From assembly GCA_019918135.1 (NCBI GenBank), contig WBZZ01002833.1, positions 1-20,000 of the forward strand: a stretch of DNA of 20,000 nucleotides, read 5' to 3'. Positions 1 to 8,856 of this stretch are shown in pieces; position 1 is the stretch's first letter; each line of letters opens with the position of its first letter. Both the position numbers and the translations under genes were made by a program. The notes beneath the pieces were generated by a model. The model did not search any database and was not told the origin of the DNA. It was given only the letters and a program-made list of their open reading frames with translations. The DNA is from Paulinella micropora. Its lineage: Eukaryota > Cercozoa > Imbricatea > Euglyphida > Paulinellidae.

Positions 1-284
1 CGCAGCGGGGGCAACGGCAGCCCTTACCGTGCGGATCGCAAGTTTCGCACTTACAGCCGGCGCCGTGCTTCAACACCACCGGTTCTGGCTGGCACTTTGG
101 GCACTTGCAGCCCGGGCCACATCTCGGCTCCTCCTTTGGCGGCAGGCGGGGTGTTCCCAAGGTTGCTTATGCTTTTTCTTGTGCTTTCGGGTCGGCTTTG
201 GGCTTGGAGTGGGAGATGGGGAATCGGATTCGTCGGATTCGTCGGACTCCTCCTCTTCGCTCACCTCCGAGCTGGAGCTCCCGT
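1..284 (-). CDS. Acidic/serine tract, Lys tract and Cys-rich tail of the SET gene (partial)
   Basis: Begins after a CTTGTAG acceptor and joins the previous exon in frame (AK-DGSSSSEVSEEEESDESDES). A proline/serine stretch and KPTRKHKKKHK follow. After a -1 frame break near 160 the reading becomes PRCGPGCKCPKC, then a second unit HGAGCKCETC, then GKGCRCPRC running off the window. Three repeats of a GC(K/R)CxxC unit suggest zinc or other metal binding. The spacing does not match the tesmin/TSO1 CXC domain or a standard post-SET motif. The stop codon is beyond position 1. Confidence 0.5.
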
Positions 285-3200
285 CTACAAGGCACAAAGC
301 ACAACGCATTACGAGCAACACATCAAGCGCGATTACCTTTTGCTCTGCGCTCTTTTTTGCAAAAAGGGCACATGCAGGTTAAAAAAAAATTCTTGTTGTG
401 ATGCGCATTGCCGTCGGGCCTCTTGCCGCCTTCGCCTGCCTTCCTTTCTTCTTGCCAGGTTTTCCCTGCGAACACAACATAAAAAATGTTTGTTACTGCC
501 TGAAAGTCAAAGCACTTACCGGGGTAGTATGCTTCGGTGGTGCCACTGGTACTACTACTGCAGGCGACTTCGACTTCGGTGGCCATATGAGGTTGCCGTC
601 CTACTCACAGCACTGTAGGTGTGGCAACCAAAGCAAAAAAAATAAAAACAAGACCGCGTCTGCAGCCACAGGCATGGTAATGGGCAGCAATCCCTTGCAG
701 TTCCTCTTCCAGTAGTAGGAGTCCACCAGCCCGTCATAAGCAAAATTTAAAAAAACCACCATAAACAAGGTTGTCAATCATCTTGATCACGGGAAACGCA
801 TTTCCCTTGCTCTGGCGAAAAATCCAAGTACAGTTGGCGCCAGAGCCCTCCGATGCATGGTTTATCAGCGCCCCCGCTTGCGACGGCAGTGTCTTCCCGG
901 TGAGCAGTTCTTCGCGGTACATCTCCGTACAACACCAGACCTTCTGCCCAATCTGCATTGAATACTCACCTGGATTTGCCAAAGCATTTTTGTACCCCAC
1001 CGGATCGCGCTTTGCATCGTAGCAGCTCTCCGACATACTCGAGGCGCAGCATTTTGCCCAACCCAGTCAGTTCGTCGCCCTCCCGTAGCCCGATTTCACC
1101 GAATACGCCGCCGTTGATTGGGTAAAGCTGTACACCAACGCCATCTAACTTTGCACCTGTCTGGTCCACGAAGGAAGCCATAGGCACAATGCGTATCTCG
1201 CCTTTCCGCAATGTCGCTGTGCGCGCGGACTTCCGGTTCGCAAGGCCGCTAATACATCCACAGAAGGATCGCAGCAGAGCAAACGATATGATGGCTTACC
1301 TGGGACTGGTCGCGGCTGAATCAGGGGAGATAATCTTTCGATTGCCCTTTGGCGCTGACGTACGCGTGCGGGAAGTTGGACTACCTCCGCCCCGCAAATC
1401 CGGCGAAAGGGCAGGCGACGACTCAACCAGCAACCCGGCAGTCACTTTACGGTAAGGTTCAATGGCAGAAGCAACGAATTGCTGGGCCAACGACCGTTGG
1501 CAGCGTGAATGTGTGGCTCCACAAGGGGATAGATGTACTTTGCGATCAGGCAGCTGGAGGGGCGCCCAGGATGTTCATCCCACTCTTTGACAGTCTCGAT
1601 TGGGTCAATATCCTCTTCGACACAAAAGCGTATATCAAAAACCCGTTCCCCATTTTCATTCAATTCAGGCGCCTCGATTGCAACTAATAGTGCGCGGCCT
1701 TCTTCAATAAAATTGTCAGCGTTAGCTGAGTCCGGCAGCAGATGACGGCCGGGTCTCTGTAGTGCAATAAGAAATTATATTATACCAGCGCGAAATTTTG
1801 CTTACCCGATCAGCACAACCTTTTCGGAAGGCACCGACTTCGTCATGATCCAATCGAGCTGCTACAAAATAATGCCACAATACGACATAAACAGTGCTGC
1901 AAAACTAATAGTACGCTGAGGTTGAGCCCGAGGTTGCTCCAATACTGGCCCTCCAGGCAAGCAAACCATGCAGGGGTGTATGTAAGCGAGGTTCCCTCCT
2001 GCTGGGTCCTGCTGTACTTTAGCAAGGTTCTGAAAGCCACAAAAAGGAATTATAAGCAAGAGGCACATTGCATCGAAACAAACAAAAACAGTAACCAGAA
2101 CAGGAGTTATTGTTTTTGCTTGTTTCTTACCCATACGTCTTTGCTTCCCGATCCTCTTTGCTCATGTCGCTGGGGAATTTGTAATAATATTGTTTGGCTG
2201 ATTTCAGTTTCCACTTCCTGTGAGCATTCTGCTTTCCCGCTGCCCCACTAGCCCACGGCCACTGGCAACTCGCGGTCAACGCCTGCGACTCCTCGGCATT
2301 ATTGCTGGCATCGCCTGCCTGCTGCCCCTTGCGCTCCCCACCGTCGCTGCCTCCACCCTTGTCGCTACCCTTAGTTTTGCTACCTTTTGAAGCTGCAGTG
2401 GAGCTACTGCCCAGCCAACAAGCGAAGACAGAATTTGGATCTAGCACTTCATCGCCTTCTCTGTCACCTGCCTCGCTGGTGGTGAGATCAACTGCCTGGG
2501 GGAATACTTCATCTTCCCCCGTGATCCCTTGCTTCGCAGCAGGCAAAACTTCGCTCAAATGCTGCAGATTCCGGAGTATTTCCTCCCGGTTTCGCTTCGG
2601 TGGAGGGGGCAGGTCGTTCTCTTGGGATTCGGTGTCACCCTACCAATACAAGCCATGCAGTACGCAAACACAAGCAATTATTGTGCATAGACCGTTCCTG
2701 CACAGGCGCCGGTTCTGGATCCTTCGCTTCCTCCGCTGTGTCGACACTACATCAGCACAAAAGCAAAGGATGCTGTGCTTATGACCCAAAAGACTGAAAT
2801 AATTGGACCTAGCGCTGAACTTAAGTGCTCGCTCTGGATGCTTGCTCGCCTTTTGCGCTTGCTTCTTGGCTGCTCCTTTTTTGCGACCGCGACCTTTGGG
2901 CGACCACGAGTATGATTGCAGAGCATATTAAAAGAAGAAACAGCAGCACAGGGCGTTGTATGTGTGGTTATGTGTCTGTGTACCCCCCCCCCCGCATTTT
3001 CGCACCCCTGTCGGAATAAGTCATGGTTTGCAGGAACGAGAAGGAATTGGGAGCTTATATTTGCAGGGGATCTAGGGCCAGGCATGATGTTGATGCTGAT
3101 ATAATTGCTTTGGAATGCACGCAAATATTTATTTTAGGGTAGTTGCCCACGCAGCCACTCCCCCCCCCCGCATTTTCGCACCCCTGTCGGAATAAGTCAT

Positions 3201-4120
3201 GGTTTGTAGGAACGAGAAGGAATTGGGAGCTTATATTTGCAGGGGAGCTAGGGCCAGGCATGATGTTGATGCTGATATAATTGTTTTGGAATGCACGCAA
3301 ATATTTATCTTAGGGAGTTGCCCACACACCCACCACCCCCCCCCCGCCCCCGCATTTTCGCACCCCTGTCAGAATAAGTCATGGTTTGTAGGAACGAGAA
3401 GGAATTGCTTATATTTGCAGGGGAGCTAGGGCCAGGCATGATGTTGATGTACGCAAATATTTATCTTAGGGGAGTTGCCCACACACCCGCCACCCCGCAT
3501 TTTCGCACCCCTGTCGCAATAAGTCATGGTTTGTAGGAACGAGAAGGAATTGGGAGCTTATATTTGCAGGGGCGCTAGGGCCAGGCATGATGTTGATGCT
3601 GATATAATTGTTTTTGAATGTACGCAAATATTTGGGGAGTGTCATGTGTGTGTGAGTGTGTGTGAGTGTGTGTGTGTGATCGTACAGCAGCCAAACTTTT
3701 GCTGTGCTTTCGACTTCTTGGAAGCAGGAGAACTGCCATCCTTTTCCGCCTTGCCTTCCGGCTTTGAGGCGGCTGGCTTCGCTGCCTCCTGGACAGAGAC
3801 AGGCTGCTTACGTTTCACCCTTGGTTGGCGTTGCTCCGCCAGCTTCGGGTCAAAATACGGGGGCTCTTTCGCGAGCTCCAAAAATTTGTACTGCCCTTGG
3901 GCACATAAGTGAAAACTCTGTTGGGTTCAAAGTTCTCCCAAGCTGGCTTAGTGGGGTCAATGTGGGGGAAATCATAATACAAAGCCGTAACTTCAGGAGG
4001 AATGTCGCACTTGCTCAGATTTTCCCAGACCTTTTTTCCGTTCACTTGAACAAACACTTCTTGCTTCCAATCTGAGCGTTCCACTCGATAGGCGTTAATT
4101 GTCTTTACTTGAATTGTCAT
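1..4120 (-). CDS. SET-domain protein gene, multi-exon, 3' end outside window
   Basis: Read on the minus strand from ATG 4120 as about ten exons: 4120-3697, 2893-~2821, 2746-2693, 2639-2131, 2029-1915, 1861-1806, 1756-1300, 1248-~690, ~600-520, 465-337 and 284-1. Many junctions are good GT-AG sites and keep frame, for example 2131/2029, 520/465 and 337/284. The centre (about 1248-690) carries SET hallmarks: EYVGE, INHA...ANC and FAYDG, followed by NCKGLL. SET proteins transfer methyl groups from S-adenosylmethionine to lysines, usually of histones. The N-terminal 140 residues are not recognised. After SET come an acidic/serine tract, a lysine tract and a Cys-rich tail. Single-base frame breaks are needed near 3900, 1490, 1025, 765 and 160, so it is either mis-sequenced or a decaying gene. 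The substrate cannot be told. Confidence 0.55.
337..620 (-). CDS. Post-SET exons with CxCxxC motif
   Basis: Exon ~600-520 reads MATEVEVACSSSTSGTTEAYYP and ends at a perfect GTAAGT donor. The intron 519-466 ends TTCGCAG, and exon 465-337 continues in frame as GKTWQEERKAGEGGKRP... to LTCMCPFCKKERRAK, where a GTAATC donor follows. The CMCPFC cluster is a plausible metal ligand set. The acceptor for the first of these exons, near 605-635, is ambiguous: CCTACAG or GTGAG are both possible after a T-rich tract. Confidence 0.5.
690..1248 (-). CDS. SET-domain core region
   Basis: The exon starts after the ATTAG acceptor at 1249-1250. Reading order: a beta-rich stretch (GEIRIVPMASFVDQTGAK), then RLEYVGE at about 1026-1045, a +1 break, then CYDAKRDPVGY and GEYSMQIGQKVW, then AGALINHA-SEGSGANCTWIF at about 830-875, then IKMIDNLVYGG, and after a T7 run FAYDG at about 731-742, with YYWKRNCKGLL after it. 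The order EYVGE...NH(S/A)..xNC...(F/Y)xYD...C is that of SET domains: NHS and the YD tyrosine bind the cofactor and catalyse. Here NHS reads NHA and the usual GEELTYDY reads GGFFNFAYDG, so activity is uncertain. The GTGAGT at 969 could be a donor of a very short intron but is better read through. Confidence 0.6.
1300..1756 (-). CDS. Internal exon of the SET gene before the SET core
   Basis: Bounded by CTACAG at 1757-1758 and a GTAAGCC donor at 1299. The reading includes DNFIEEGRALLVAIEAPELN and then RVFDIRFCVEEDIDP, clearly protein-like. The frame then changes by -1 near 1490 to RSLAQQFVASAIEPYRKVTAGLL. I do not recognise a domain. It directly precedes, across a roughly 51-nt intron (1299-1249), the exon that starts the SET region. 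Confidence 0.5.
2131..2639 (-). CDS. Internal exon of the SET gene, low-complexity linker
   Basis: Open frame of about 170 residues from GDTESQEND, then PPPPKRNREE, to a clean GTAAGAA donor after KTYG. Composition is rich in Ser, Gly, Lys, Glu and Ala (SKGSKTKGSDKGGGSDGG), typical of a disordered linker. It sits between the basic N-terminal exons and the region leading to SET. Its 3' splice to 2029 keeps the frame (…KTYG-TLLKYSRTQQEG…), as does 1915 to 1861. Upstream, small exons 2746-2693 (DTAEEAKDPEPAPVQE) and 2893-2821 are inferred from GT-AG sites and are less sure. Confidence 0.5.
2983..3641. repeat. Tandem repeat of about 180 bp, four copies
   Basis: Units start GCATTTTCGCACCCCTGTCG at 2994, 3170, 3352 and 3497, giving steps of 176, 182 and 145 bp. 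Each is preceded by a C tract (11, 10, 10 and 4 C). The shared core includes AAGTCATGGTTTG, GAACGAGAAGGAATTG, TTGCAGGGG and GCTAGGGCCAGGCATGATG. The third copy has an internal deletion. The array lies in the large intron (3696-2894) of the SET gene. Confidence 0.9.
3642..3680. repeat. TG-rich microsatellite
   Basis: Interrupted TG/GAGTG run (TGTGTGTGAGTGTGTGTGAG...) directly next to the end of the tandem repeat array and about 15 bp from the donor site of the first intron of the SET gene. Confidence 0.85.
3697..4120 (-). CDS. First exon of the SET gene, unrecognised N-terminal region
   Basis: The chosen start is ATG 4120, because the following residues (MTIQVKTINAYRV...) are protein-like. 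The same frame stays open upstream to an ATG at 4252, which would add 44 residues and cannot be excluded. The first 75 residues mix hydrophobic and charged residues with several Trp and Tyr, and include a VFTYVP stretch. After a -1 frame break near 3900 the reading continues as QYKFLELAKEPPYFDP and then a Lys/Ala/Ser-rich stretch ending SKKSKAQQK. The exon ends at a GTTTGG donor at 3696. The lysine-rich end joins another lysine-rich exon (GRGRKKGAAKKQ...) at 2893, which supports the splice. No known family recognised. Confidence 0.5.
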
Positions 4121-4499
4121 GAGAAGCCCTTTTGCACGCAGGAGATGAGCTAGAAGCTTTGGTGGGAAAACCAAAGCAACGGATTGCCAGGCAAAGTCCA
4201 CTGGATGCCAAAAAAGTAGTCTAATGCCGATATTCCCTGCATGGCACGGCAAGGTTATTTTCTTTAAAAACGAACGCTTCTGCTTTGTTTTTGTCCAACG
4301 CGCTAGTATTCACACGCCCAAGCAGGTCTACACGTGTTATTTCATTACTCCTACATCATTTCCATACGCGTTCGGCATGTGATTCATAGGGCTTTTTCAG
4401 TTTGGCTGTTTCAAATTTTGGATTGCTGCAACATCGCCTGGTATATGTCTGCTCCCTGTGTGTCGTCACTGCGTGTTTCTGTTGCACCAGACGTGTACC
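4121..4499. promoter_or_regulatory. Divergent promoter interval
   Basis: 379 bp (248 bp if the SET gene starts at 4252) separate the outward-pointing starts of the SET gene and the SAP/RanBP2 gene. A CACGTG box lies at 4331-4336 (within ACACGTGT) and an ACGCGT box at 4366-4371. Both are common eukaryotic transcription-factor sites, but their use here is untested. A pyrimidine-rich stretch ending GCACCAG just before the ATG at 4500 could be a 5' UTR splice acceptor. No TATA box stands out. Confidence 0.45.
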
Positions 4500-6108
4500 A
4501 TGTCGTTTCTGGCCAACGTAGCAAGTCTTCCAGAAGTAAGTAAGTCGGCATTGCTTTCATCAGCAGACAGAAATTGCAGGCAGGCTAGCACCACAGCGAC
4601 TAGAGCGAAGCTTGAAGCAGGGGACATCTCGTGTGCGCAAAAGGTCTCACAGAAGGCCGATGCATATTATCTTCATAGCTTTAGTTCATCGAGTAGCGTC
4701 GCCTCCTCCTCAGAGGGCAGCGTACGTAGTGAATCTAGTTCGCAAACAGGGCCGTATTCTCGACAGCACCGCAATCTCAGTACAGTGGATCCACAACACG
4801 CAAAGAGACTTCAAAAAAGCAGGAAATACCAGGAAATTGTGCGGTCTAGCTCATCGTTGTCACAGGAAGTGACGGACGAACAGCTTCAACAATTGCTGAT
4901 GTCCAAACAAGGACAAAAGAGGTTCCCCAAGACTGCAGCAATCTTCCAGCAAAACAAGGCTCAAGCAGCCGCTGCTATGGCTGCGAAAGCCATGGTTGAA
5001 GCTATGCCCAAAAGTGCAGCTCACAAACAAGCTATAATTGAGAAGCTTCGTGGGCCAATGACTGCCAAGCAGTTTCATGATGCCTTCCCTTCCGTCAGCG
5101 ATAGGTATGCTAGGAAAGCGGAAGCTGCAGTTCGCGCCGCAGACGAGGCTACGGCAGCAGGCATAAAACCAAAAAAGAAGGACATTTTCACGCAGCCAAT
5201 GATGGACGACGTTGAGCGTGAGAAGATCTCTCCTTTGGAAAGACGCATCACTGCATCTATTGTCAAGGAGAATTTGGGAGCTAAGTCGGGCTCGAATGCT
5301 GCCTTTTGGTTTGGGCAATTGGATTCCTTTCACGAGTGGTTCAGAACCACTGCCCATCCACTCATTTTTGAACAAATGGTCGGGGAAGCAGGGGGGATCG
5401 AGCAATTGGGCAGGGTGTACAAATTTGGGAAGTGGTTTCAGCAGAACGCTCAGGCACACATTTGCCGGGGAGGCTGTGTGGAGGAGGGCAGTGGTGAGGC
5501 TTGTCATCACAACTACGCACCCCACAGCCGCCCAACCGTTGGCAACATTCTGAAGGAGGAGGACGTGCTGTTTCGGTGCATTACAAAGACGGTGCCTTGC
5601 AAATGGCACGATAACTACGAACGGTGGAAGGCTGAGCTGACTCGTCTGGAAAGTGCGACCGCTCAGGGAGAAGCTGAGGAAGTGCGTGAAGCACGAGGCT
5701 CAGTACAATGTGCCTAGAAGGTTTATTTTGTATTTTCGTTGCTCGCGCCACCTTTGTTGTGCTGTAGCTATGTCCAAATGAAAGTGGACGCGCTTGAAGC
5801 TGGTTCGGGTCAATGGGTAATATACCAAAATTATATTTCTTAGTATTCGGAAAGCGGTGAGAAGATGAACGACCTGTTGTTCAACCGGGTCACCAGGCGA
5901 GCGGACGGGCAGCTCCAATACGAGTATATTCACAACATCATGAGGGTTGACCACTCAGGTGCTACCACAGATACATCTGGGATTACCACATGAAGAACAA
6001 GGAGCAAGGGGGCAGCGGTGAGATTAGGTCGCTCCCAGGCCCCGGGCTGCGCACTGGCGATGGAGGCGGTGATTTCCACAACAGGGAGTGCATTTTCGCG
6101 GAAAGCCG
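4500..6108 (+). CDS. Unrecognised protein, 5' part of the SAP/RanBP2 gene
   Basis: A 419-codon open frame starts in-frame upstream at 4458. I chose ATG 4500 (MSFLANVASL) because the preceding residues look non-coding. The protein has a Ser-rich stretch (~residues 60-90), a Gln/Ala-rich helical stretch (QQNKAQAAAAMAAKAMVEA) and a Lys-rich turn (KPKKKDIF). A region rich in Trp and Phe (AAFWFGQLDSFHEWFRTT) and a Cys/His cluster (CRGGCVEEGSGEACHH) follow, then KWHDNYERWKAELTRL. A candidate intron 5703-5843 (GTACAA...TTCTTAG, 141 nt) removes the TAG at 5717 and continues in frame as YSESGEKMNDLLFNRVTRR. A frame break near 5960 then leads to YIWDYHMKNKEQGG. A GTAGTT donor follows at 6109. Family unknown. 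Confidence 0.6.
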
Positions 6109-6194
6109 GTAGTTTGGTTTGCAATTGTCCACTAGTAATGCACCGAAGCAGCACTGAGCTATATATGTATATAGGTACTTTGAGTTGTACCAAG

Positions 6195-7339
6195 TGGAGA
6201 TGAGCGTAGATATGCTGTGCGGCGGCCACGCTTGGAACGTTTGCGACAGCGATAAAGGTATTCATACCCGTGTTTTCACTCGCGACCAGGTGGCGCAGAA
6301 TCGTGGGTTCGACCTTATCGAAGATTGGCTGTATTCGGCTGCTGGTGCTGGATTCGAGAATCATCGCTACTACGGCCACGATGCCGACGTGATAATGGCC
6401 TGGGTGGCAAAGAATAAGCTGGAGCCCCGCGAGTGTGCTACCTGGCGCTTCCGCGATCTGAGATCCTTTGTTAACTTCAGGGAAACAGACGAGAGGAAGG
6501 AGTATATCCCTGGCGTTGCGTACGGCGCTTTGCATAGCGAGGTTGAGTTCGCGGATCGCATAGTGCTTGATTTGCGGCAAGATAAGGCGGCAGGCGGGGC
6601 CAGGTGCGAGAAGTGCACCCAAGCTTTCAAACAGCCGACGTTTGCCCACCCCAAAGGGGAGAAGTGTCCGTCCAAAAAAACGCGGTTGGGAGAGCCGGCG
6701 TTGGCGGTTCACGTGAAGTCAGGCCGTACCGACGGCATGGACTACAAAGAGAAGCAACAGTAGTACTACTTCAACTCGCTGGCCGCTCGCCGATCCAAAG
6801 CGAAAGCTAAGGCAAAAGGAAGGTTCTCCACTATGCTGAAGCGCGACTGCATCACACTTCTGGAAGGGCTAGGCCTATCCACAGAGGGTGTGGTGGCCGA
6901 GCTTCAGCAGAGGCTGGAGGAGGCTCTTGGTAACCAAGCGGAGCCAGGCAAGGCGCAGAAGAAGGGCGCTAAAAAGGGATCTAAGAAAGGCGCTGAAAAG
7001 GGCGCGAGGAAACAACAGCAGTGGGTTGAGGAGAAAGCAGCGCGTGGCAACAAGAAGGCGGCCAGAGCGACTGCGAGGGCTGCTGCACCACCAGGTAAGC
7101 GAAGGCGCAAGGCGGCCCGGCGGGTGGACTACGGGGAATCAGGTGCAGAAGAAGCAGATGAGGAATGGCAAGAGGAGGAGGAAGCCTGGAAAGAGTCGGA
7201 AGATAAAGCAGTTGCCTGGGTTTGCAACGTCTGCAATCATCCGAACTCTGGCCCGCTCCCAGGCAGCGTGGACTTCGAAGGCTGCGAGCTATGTGAGGCG
7301 GGGCTCTCGGAGACCTCGGAGGTGGAGGAAGATGATTAA
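6195..7339 (+). CDS. SAP motif, basic repeat and RanBP2-type zinc-finger protein, 3' part
   Basis: One reading frame runs from about 6195 to TAA 7339, interrupted only by TAG 6761-6763. The first part (MSVDMLCGGHAWN... to KEKQQ) is unrecognised but has a possible C2HC cluster, CEKC...H...C, at 6606-6666. From 6833 the sequence LKRDCITLLEGLGLSTEG..AELQQRL fits the SAP motif, a DNA-binding helix-turn-helix. A lysine-rich KKGAKKGSKKGAEKGARK block follows, then an acidic Glu/Trp stretch. The end is a RanBP2-type finger (WVCNVCNHPN...CELC), which binds RNA or ubiquitin in known proteins. It is probably the 3' half of the gene starting at 4500, but the link across 6109-6194 is inferred. Alternatively the SAP part is its own gene starting at ATG 6833. 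Confidence 0.65.
6760..6822 (+). other. Candidate 63-nt intron over an in-frame TAG
   Basis: GTAGTA at 6760 and GGAAG ending at 6822 delimit 63 nt. Removing them deletes the TAG at 6761 and keeps the frame (KEKQQ-FSTMLKRD). Without splicing the frame also continues after the TAG as YYFNSLAARRSKAKAKAKG, which looks coding. So splicing, read-through, two separate genes or a sequence error all remain possible. Confidence 0.35.
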
Positions 7340-7469
7340 AGCAGGCGTTCGGTAGCTGCTTGCAGTGTTCCCCTGAAATGCAACCCCAGCATCTGATCTG
7401 TGTGACCGTACTCAGGTCATGTGCTGGGATCGCGGCAATAATTTTTGAAATGCAGCGTAATAACCCACC

Positions 7470-7678
7470 GTGGCTGGCAAGTGCCACCAGCAGCTGGGAA
7501 TATCAGGAATGTGTTGTTGTTTTTCATGATTTTAGTTGTTTTGCTCTGTTTGCAGGGTGGCAATCGTTTGTTTATGATTAGGTGCTAGCACTTGTTGCTT
7601 GGCTGTTTTCGTGACCCAGCGCTAGCGCTCAATGCGCTGCTGTAGAGTGCTGTGCAGTGGCTGGCAAGTCCCACCAGC
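7470..7678. repeat. Duplicated hairpin sequence
   Basis: GTGGCTGGCAAGTGCCACCA at 7470-7489 recurs as GTGGCTGGCAAGTCCCACCA at 7657-7676, both followed by GC and a GGGAA stretch. The first copy folds as GCTGGC-aagt-GCC(a)CCAGC. The copies are 187 bp apart in the same orientation. Confidence 0.7.
7582..7629. other. Two GCTAGC-core palindromes
   Basis: GTGCTAGCAC at 7582-7591 and AGCGCTAGCGCT at 7618-7629 are perfect palindromes with a common centre, 36 bp apart. They may be protein-binding sites or chance. Confidence 0.5.
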
Positions 7679-7937
7679 GACGGGAAATTTGCAGAAATAG
7701 ATAAAATAAATACATTTATGAGTTTTTTTATTGATTTCCGACGTTTGGACTTGCACAAACATGCTCATAATGCGTGGCTCTCCATGAGTTTGCTGATAGT
7801 GGTGCTGTTTCGCCTGCAATCTTTCATGGTAGTCTTAAGTCATATGCAATCAACTTTCAAGGTTTTTTTCACTTTTTTTGAAATAAATTCATGTTTTTAT
7901 TAATAATAATGAGTTTTTAGCGATAATTGTGCAATTT

Positions 7938-8856
7938 TTATAATTTGTGCAAAAATTCATTTTCCGTACGACCGGACCTTGGAGCGGCCCCTCTTATCTT
8001 GAACCGGATCAATTTACTGCTCTTCCCCACAGGTGTTTCATGTGTGTGTGTCTCGCTTGTCTGCTCTGTCTGTGACTCTACACTGTCTCCTACTCTATCC
8101 AAAGGAGACGGACCTTGTGGTAGTAGCGATGGTGGCCAAGACTTGCCCTTACTTGTCCCTCCTACACGCTCATCAGCCTCATCAAATGCCATCTCTTTTC
8201 CAGCTCTAGTCCCGCCGGTCCTTGCCTCATTTCCTGGCAAAACAGCATCATTCCGTGAATCTGACACTACTAACTCCTTTCTTACCGGGTCTTTCGACAC
8301 TTTCCTTGTCTTTTTCTCCGATATTTGCGGGACTTAGCGAGTTTTTCTTCACGGGTTTTGCCGTATCTTTTTGCGAGATTTGCTGTGCACTCGCCCCCTT
8401 TCCCTCCCTCTGTCTCAGTATGCTTATCATCTCACTCTCTGACGGATAATCACGGGAAGGGCGTGGGCGACATGAAGGGTCTTATGCTAGGTCAATGTCA
8501 GGGAATAGTGGGTCTTGACGGGCATGATAACCACATAAGCTCACCCGCCTTGCCCCAACTCCCCCTGTCCAAACTTAACTCCACACTGTTCTCCCTTCCA
8601 GTTCAGCCCAGTACAACGAGTGGTTAGTGGGCCTGTGGTGTGGCTCTTAGGAGTGAATGTAGTGGGACGTGGTGTTTCGTTCTTTGTCTGTCTAGAGTTC
8701 TGAGAGGGTGTGAGTGTCGGTTTCTCACTTTTCCGTTTCTCTTTCTCTTTCACTTGCGAGGGTTTTGGTTGCAATAGTGAGGGTTGCACACGTTGTGTGC
8801 CTCGTGAGGTTGTGAGGGCAGGAGTGGTTGTTGTAGAGGTGTCGGGGTGTTGAGCA
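7938..8856 (-). pseudogene. Degenerate region downstream of Gag
   Basis: Short open stretches in several frames (8541-8948, 8248-8430, 7938-8300) encode Pro/Thr-rich and Lys/Ser-rich peptides without recognised motifs. I looked for D-[ST]-G protease, YxDD polymerase and integrase HHCC patterns and saw none. Most likely this is the decayed or rearranged remainder of the element after gag. Confidence 0.4.

Larger units (their letters stand above)
7340..7937. other. Intergenic region without a gene
   Basis: No convincing coding sequence. It becomes AT-rich towards 7937. It holds two copies of a short hairpin-forming sequence (7470-7491 and 7657-7678) and two palindromes with a GCTAGC core (7582-7591 and 7618-7629). 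An AATAAA at 7704-7710 could serve as a polyadenylation signal for the gene ending at 7339, although it lies far downstream. Confidence 0.5.

Noticed and set aside
97..618. Plus-strand frame of 173 codons
   Set aside because: It is antisense to the SET gene tail and shows no protein-like features; the minus strand has splice sites and motifs.
2747..3300. Repeated short frames starting MRAFQ.NYISINIMPG
   Set aside because: They arise from the tandem repeat units in the intron; periodic identical peptides are a by-product of the repeat.
2983..3641. CRISPR array
   Set aside because: Units of about 180 bp are contiguous without unique spacers, and the context is eukaryotic.
4860..5609. Minus-strand frame of 249 codons
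   Set aside because: It is the antisense shadow of the intact 419-codon plus-strand frame and has no recognised motif.
5930..6712. Minus-strand frame of 260 codons
   Set aside because: It is antisense to the SAP/RanBP2 gene; the plus frame has a Cys cluster and continues into clear domains.
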